A stretch of 6,190 nucleotides of DNA from contig CABMDX010000024.1 in the NCBI GenBank assembly GCA_902385025.1, positions 1 through 6,190 of the forward strand. The letters are read 5' to 3'. The DNA is from an uncultured archaeon. GTDB lineage: Archaea; Halobacteriota; Methanosarcinia; Methanotrichales; Methanotrichaceae. The notes under the pieces were generated by a model. The model had not been told where the DNA came from and did not search any database. It saw nothing but the letters and a program-made list of their open reading frames with translations. A program made the position numbers and the translations under genes. Below, one piece after another: positions 5,365 through 6,190 of the stretch; position 1 is the stretch's first letter, and the number at the start of each line of letters is the position of its first letter.

Positions 5365-5694
5365 ATGGATGAGCAGGGGATGAAGATGATCTGGGCCGTC
5401 ATAAGGCCGGAAGTTGTTGACACCGTGGTCAAAGCCCTGTCCAGAGAAGGCTTTGGAGCCATGACCAGATTTGATGTTTGGGGCAGGGGTAAGCAGAACG
5501 GCGTCCTTGTGAGCGGGCAAAGCTACGATATGCCTAAAACCGTGCTGATGTCTGTGGTGATGGACGCTGACGCCGATGAGGTGGTCAGAATCATCGAGGA
5601 CAATGCGCGTACAGGCAGCATAGGTGATGGTAGAATATTTGTGACCCCTGTTTTGCAGGCCCATACCATTCGGACGGGCGAGAGCGGGCCATAG
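5365..5694 (+). CDS. nifI1: PII-family nitrogen regulator, NifI1 type
   Basis: Cytoplasmic signal protein of the PII (GlnB) superfamily; NifI1 with NifI2 in methanogens regulates nitrogenase in response to 2-oxoglutarate and ammonia. The 109-residue product has the family start (MKMIWAVIRPE from Met6), the GRGKQNG motif before the T-loop, a T-loop region VSGQSYDMPKT that looks like NifI1 rather than GlnB/GlnK, and the C-terminal signature TGSIGDGRIFVTPV followed by HTIRTGESG. ATG 5365 has GGAG nine bases upstream; ATG 5380 would give the common MKMI start and a 104-residue protein. The length is normal for PII. NifI1 normally lies between nifH and nifD beside nifI2, but here no nif gene is in view and the gene looks monocistronic, convergent with kae1. 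The family is certain; the NifI1 subtype is likely; its target here is unknown. Confidence 0.88.
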   Translation: MDEQGMKMIWAVIRPEVVDTVVKALSREGFGAMTRFDVWGRGKQNGVLVSGQSYDMPKTVLMSVVMDADADEVVRIIEDNARTGSIGDGRIFVTPVLQAHTIRTGESGP

Positions 5695-5704
5695 AAACGA
5701 GTGG

Positions 5705-6190
<486 letters not shown>

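Overview
The window looks like a chromosomal segment of a methanogenic archaeon, most likely a Methanothrix (Methanosaeta)-like member of the Methanosarcinales/Methanotrichales. The lineage rests on a PII protein of the NifI1 type, a stand-alone Kae1 on the opposite strand, TATA-like boxes upstream of genes, oligo-T tracts after genes, and several secreted proteins rich in N-glycosylation sequons. The genus is an inference from protein style and moderate GC, not a proven identification.

Layout, left to right. (1) 1-1398 (+) is the 3' part of a long, glutamine-dependent NAD+ synthetase gene (nadE), cut by the window start. (2) 1464-2804 (+) encodes a signal peptide, a glycosylatable ectodomain, one membrane helix, a long acidic linker and a C-terminal winged helix-turn-helix: a membrane-tethered one-component regulator. 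(3) 3005-3655 (+) encodes a small secreted protein with four copies of a 19-residue Asn-Met-Thr repeat. (4) 3656-3958 is a 303-base non-coding stretch with two stem-loops after the preceding gene, TATA candidates, and a leader with a third stem-loop and a duplicated GAAAAGGC...GGTCGGAC unit. (5) 3959-4663 (+) is an unrecognised secreted protein. (6) 4686-5162 (+), 22 bases later, encodes a secreted protein that is essentially the ectodomain of gene 2 without its membrane helix, linker or DNA-binding domain. (7) 5365-5694 (+) is a NifI1-type PII regulator with its own promoter and no nif neighbours in view. (8) 5718-6190 (-) is the 3' part of kae1, convergent with nifI1.

The flanking genes (nadE, nifI1, kae1) are housekeeping or regulatory genes of known families. 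The interesting part is 1464-5162: four consecutive same-strand genes whose products all carry export signals. The first is a trans-membrane regulator and the last is a free copy of its sensor domain. A reasonable hypothesis is an envelope-sensing module: the tethered protein reads an extracellular state, the soluble paralogue competes for or delivers the same ligand, and the two secreted proteins between them are targets or structural partners. The homology and domain layout are visible in the sequence; the functional link is inference.
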